Assembly (NCBI GenBank): GCA_023475715.1
Contig: JAMCVO010000431.1
Coordinates: forward strand, 1 to 26,900
Length of the DNA stretch: 26,900 bases
Origin: Actinomycetota bacterium
GTDB lineage: Bacteria > Actinomycetota > Humimicrobiia > Humimicrobiales > Humimicrobiaceae
Direction of reading: 5' to 3'
Part shown: one piece after another, positions 25,123-26,900 of the stretch
How positions within the stretch are numbered: position 1 is the first letter of the stretch
How the letters are laid out: the number at the start of each line of letters is the position of its first letter
Position numbers and translations under genes: made by a program
Notes under the pieces: model-generated
Told to the model about the DNA's origin: nothing
Database searches by the model: none
Seen by the model: the letters and a program-made list of their open reading frames with translations, nothing else

Positions 25123-25196
25123 GCTCATTATTGCATAATATGCTATATTGTTAATTATTTTATATTTTACTTTTATTCCTGTCAAATATTTTTTAA
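25123..25196 (-). promoter_or_regulatory. Promoter and putative SorC operator of the 16-kb catabolic operon (copy 2 of the 74-bp element)
   Basis: On the minus strand TTGACA (25185-25180), a 17-base spacer and TAAAAT (25162-25157) form a promoter reading into the long operon, with a leader of about 160 bases. AGCATATTATGCA (25144-25132) sits at the same offset as the palindrome of copy 1 and contains the perfect inverted repeat GCATATTATGC. The match to 1591-1664 is ungapped. The element ends exactly four bases before the HicA-like reading frame. The rest of 24989-25122 is AT-rich leader with no gene. Confidence 0.75.
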
Positions 25197-25199
25197 ACT

Positions 25200-25421
25200 A
25201 TTCCTCAGGTTCCATTATTAAAACCCAGAGATGTGATAAAAATTTTTAGAAAATTTAGGTGGATTATAGCAAGAAGTAGTGGAAATCATATAATTCTTAC
25301 AAAAGAAGGAAACATCTCAACATTATCAGTGCCAAATCATTCTGAAGTTGCCAGAGGGACTTTGAGAGCATTAATTGATAAATCAGGTTTAACAATTGAG
25401 GAATTTTTAAGCGAGTTATAA
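25200..25421 (+). pseudogene. hicA: HicA-like mRNA interferase toxin lacking a normal start codon
   Basis: A 73-codon frame matches small HicA/YcfA toxins along its full length: a start region PLLKPRDVIKIFRKF, the conserved catalytic His in SSGNHIILTKEG, VPNHSEVARGTLRALI and GLTIEEFLSEL at the end. HicA cleaves mRNA and is normally paired with a HicB antitoxin directly downstream; none is here. The codon where family members start is ATT (25200), preceded by TAA at 25194, and the only standard start is GTG at 25233, which would drop 11 conserved residues. There is no ribosome binding site. It is probably dead, though ATT can start translation rarely. Confidence 0.65.
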
Positions 25422-25454
25422 ATATATAAAAAATTGGTATTGCTATTAAAAAAT

Positions 25455-25476
25455 ATTTACAAAAATCCTTGTAAAT
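25455..25476. terminator. Hairpin after the HicA-like frame
   Basis: ATTTACAA and TTGTAAAT form a perfect 8-bp stem with a 6-base loop. On the minus strand it is followed by ATTTTTTA, a terminator-like T-run; on the plus strand the following sequence is only moderately T-rich. The stem is AT-rich, so termination would be weak. It lies just outside the 3' end of the group II intron. Confidence 0.4.
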
Positions 25477-25556
25477 TGATTATTTCTTTTAAAGTAGGGT
25501 CGATAACTGGCGCGCCACTGAACTATCTCAGTACGTTTCCAGCTCCCGCCACGTCA

Positions 25557-25588
25557 AACCCAGCGTTCGGATTTCCCGAACTGGGCTT
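25557..25588 (-). ncRNA. Group II intron domain V
   Basis: The minus strand reads AGC then CCAGTTCGG, a GAAAT loop, CCGAA, a CG bulge and CTGGG. This gives the catalytic AGC triad, a lower stem CCCAG/CTGGG, a two-base bulge and an upper stem TTCGG/CCGAA with a GAAA-type loop, the expected domain V form. TTTGACG follows, leading into domain VI. Confidence 0.7.
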
Positions 25589-25651
25589 TCTTGTTAATTT
25601 TCTTCTAAAGGTTTATGTGACCTATCGGCCTGGCAGCACTTTCAAGCCTGG

Positions 25652-25693
25652 TAATACCTTATTTTGTAATCACTATATAGACCTAAGGTATTA
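25652..25693. repeat. 10-bp perfect inverted repeat at the intron deletion site
   Basis: TAATACCTTA (25652-25661) and TAAGGTATTA (25684-25693) are exact inverted copies separated by 22 bases. They lie within intron domain IV, directly where reverse-transcriptase coding similarity has ended. It may be a structural hairpin or the scar of the deletion event. Confidence 0.55.
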
Positions 25694-26120
25694 TAGAGCC
25701 AAGCACTACTCCACCTGTTCCAGCCGAAGCCATGGCTTCAAAGATTGGCTCAAGTATTAGTCTAAATGCACCTTGCACCACACGGTCCAGGATAGCAGGA
25801 ATCCCAAGGACTCTTACCTTTCCTGCTTCTTTGGGTATCTCTTTTCTTCGATTATTCATGGGTAGGTACGTGCAGGAGACCAGTTCATTTGCAATTTTTG
25901 ATAGGAAATCATCAAGACCTGCTTCTTGGGTGGCTTCAAATGTAACCCCGTCTATTCCTGGAGCTCCATTGTTTGCCTTAGCCAGTTCGTAAGCTTGCCT
26001 TATCGTCTCTAACTTACAGATATGAACATATAGTCCCCAAAACCTCCATGTCTTATCAGACTTCGCCTTTAGGTATATCTTTCTCCTTAGTTCCTGCAAA
26101 CTTATGGACGCCTTTATCAT
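25683..26120 (-). pseudogene. ltrA: Truncated group II intron reverse transcriptase/maturase
   Basis: Residues 1-129 match the N-terminus of intron-encoded reverse transcriptases: TWRFWGLYVHICKLETIRQA near 24, NGAPGIDGVTFEA (51-63), MNNRRKEIPKEAGKVRVLGI near 88 and DRVVQGAFRLILEPIFEA (112-129). The next expected segment (Gly-Tyr-Arg-Pro type) is absent; 16 unrelated residues and a stop follow. The YADD catalytic motif, the maturase domain and any endonuclease are missing (145 residues against about 420-600). The start is ATG after an AGGGA site. It cannot be active. Confidence 0.9.
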
Positions 26121-26682
26121 CTCGTCCCTGCCTTTCCTTGGTTAAAAGATTTTTTCCTTAACAATAGGGCTCCTTTGCTCCTCAGGCATTACCCCGGTTC
26201 ATAGCTACTACAGGCCCCTCCGCCACCCTCTTATCACAGGCCCACTTCCCAGCAGATACTGGTTATAGAGTTTACCTTCTCCAGCAATTTCTTGCCGGGA
26301 CAAGTAGGGCTTCTCCAGTTGCTTAGTATGTCCTTGTTACCATGCTGTCGCTATCACCTCGCTGGAATAAGACAACCGTATATTGGCCAGTTTTCGCTTG
26401 CTTATGCTGCCTTCGCCTCCAAATTGCAGGCTCGGCTTCCAGAGTTTTTCGATTACGAGGCCACCTATGCGTTTACTTTCGTTACGGCCTGGTAACTTGC
26501 TCATCACCATTTAAAATGACTTTGTCAATAGGCTTCAGAGATTTGGTTACCCTCCTCCCTGCTATCCAAGCTACAGGGCTTCTGACTTTTACCCTGATAG
26601 GACTGTCTCCTGCTGAACATACCAGCTTAATCTGGACACACAAAATGGTTCTAAATTTCATAAGCTTGGGCAGCCAGCAACT

Positions 26683-26817
26683 TCATATACTTTCTTGAAT
26701 TCTTCTTAGTTTATAATACACTAAAACAGGCATCGATTTTGTATCTTCAGGTGCAATTACAAATTCTGCAGGAGCAATTGATTTTTCTCTTGAATTTAAA
26801 TAATAAAATAAAAAATT
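26683..26817 (-). pseudogene. In-frame continuation beyond a TGA, possible gene remnant
   Basis: Directly after the TGA at 26818-26820 the same frame stays open for 44 codons (containing SIAPAEFVIAPEDTKSMPVL) to a second TGA at 26683. The string looks protein-like but has no start codon with a ribosome binding site. It may be the severed tail of the gene entering from the right, or chance. Confidence 0.25.
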
Positions 26818-26900
26818 TCAACCAATCTTCTTTTTTATCTCTACTACTTTTCTGATGGCGGCTGTTCTGCCGGCATTTATGATTTCTTCAGCTTTTGTGA
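26818..26900 (-). CDS. C-terminal end of an unidentified protein (partial, runs off the window)
   Basis: Twenty-seven codons before a TGA read with plausible protein composition, including KAEEIINAGRTAAIRKVVEI and a lysine-rich end. The 5' part lies beyond the window. I do not recognise the family. Confidence 0.4.
   Translation of the reverse strand, partial: TKAEEIINAGRTAAIRKVVEIKKKIG

Larger units (their letters stand above)
25494..26641 (-). mobile_element. Group II intron with internal deletion of its reverse transcriptase gene
   Basis: On the minus strand the element starts with GTGTG (from 26641), the group II 5' consensus, and ends at about 25494 in CCCTAC, fitting the AY 3' rule. 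A long structured, GC-richer 5' part (26640-26121, domains I-III, no real gene) precedes the reverse transcriptase frame, and a domain V hairpin and domain VI follow it. Possible exon pairing is seen: CCATTTT next to the 5' end (26648-26642) against TAAATGG (26513-26507), six consecutive pairs and one mismatch at the splice position. At about 1.15 kb it is well short of the roughly 2 kb or more of full elements. RNA parts look complete enough that splicing with a maturase supplied in trans is conceivable. Boundaries are uncertain by a few bases. Confidence 0.75.

Noticed and set aside
25559..25590. Strong GC hairpin followed by CTTTCTTGTT on the plus strand, looking like a Rho-independent terminator
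   Set aside because: On the minus strand the same bases give the AGC triad, two-base bulge and GAAA-type loop of group II domain V, in the right place after the truncated reverse transcriptase, which explains it better.
26292..26698. Open reading frames of 67 and 118 codons on the plus strand
   Set aside because: They lie antisense to the structured 5' half of the group II intron, lack convincing ribosome binding sites and have Cys/Leu/Arg-rich random-looking composition.

Overview
This window reads as an accessory carbohydrate-utilisation region from a low-GC, fermentative, probably anaerobic bacterium. The flanks and genes are AT-rich, and ATG, GTG and TTG starts are all used with GGAG-type ribosome binding sites. 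The gene content (split transketolase, ROK and FGGY kinases, L-fucose-isomerase-like protein, URO-D-fold proteins, carbohydrate ABC permeases) fits Clostridia-like Firmicutes or candidate phyla such as Atribacterota. I cannot assign the taxon without a search.

Left part (1-5.7 kb): a lipoprotein sugar-binding protein faces a divergent SorC-family sugar-responsive regulator. An FGGY sugar kinase converges on the regulator, and a GntR/UTRA regulator follows. Next come a broken copy of the SorC regulator (DNA-binding domain only) and the tail of another unidentified gene. Middle-left (5.8-8.7 kb): a three-gene unit encodes the E1 alpha and E1 beta subunits of a thiamine-dependent 2-oxoacid/acetoin dehydrogenase and a class II aldolase-like protein with altered active-site residues. 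A perfect 20-bp palindrome, probably a GntR-type operator, lies just upstream of it.

Main part (8.96-25.0 kb): about 16 kb of closely packed, often overlapping minus-strand genes, best read as one operon. In transcription order they are: URO-D-like protein, two ABC permeases, a cytoplasmic (alpha/alpha)6-barrel glycoside hydrolase, an L-fucose/arabinose-isomerase-like protein, transketolase N and C subunits, a Zn-dependent sugar/polyol dehydrogenase, a ribulose-phosphate-epimerase-like protein, a cupin, a ROK kinase, an HpcH/HpaI aldolase, a D-2-hydroxyacid dehydrogenase, a cyclase-family hydrolase and a second URO-D-like protein. The inferred scheme is import of a glycoside, intracellular hydrolysis, isomerisation, oxidation or epimerisation, phosphorylation, and two- or three-carbon cleavage by transketolase and aldolases. 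The substrate cannot be named from sequence.

The regulatory structure is the most informative signal. A 74-bp element carrying a consensus -35/-10 promoter and a 13-bp near-palindrome just downstream of the -10 occurs at 1591-1664 and again, ungapped and about 84% identical, at 25123-25196. It drives the binding-protein gene and the 16-kb operon respectively. Related half-sites lie upstream of the FGGY kinase and of the broken SorC copy. This suggests one SorC regulon joining transporter, kinase and catabolic operon.

Right edge (25.2-26.9 kb): a HicA-like toxin reading frame without a normal start codon or a partner antitoxin, then a higher-GC group II intron (about 25494-26641, minus strand). 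The intron keeps its 5' end and domain V but has lost most of its reverse transcriptase. The window ends in the tail of an unidentified minus-strand gene.
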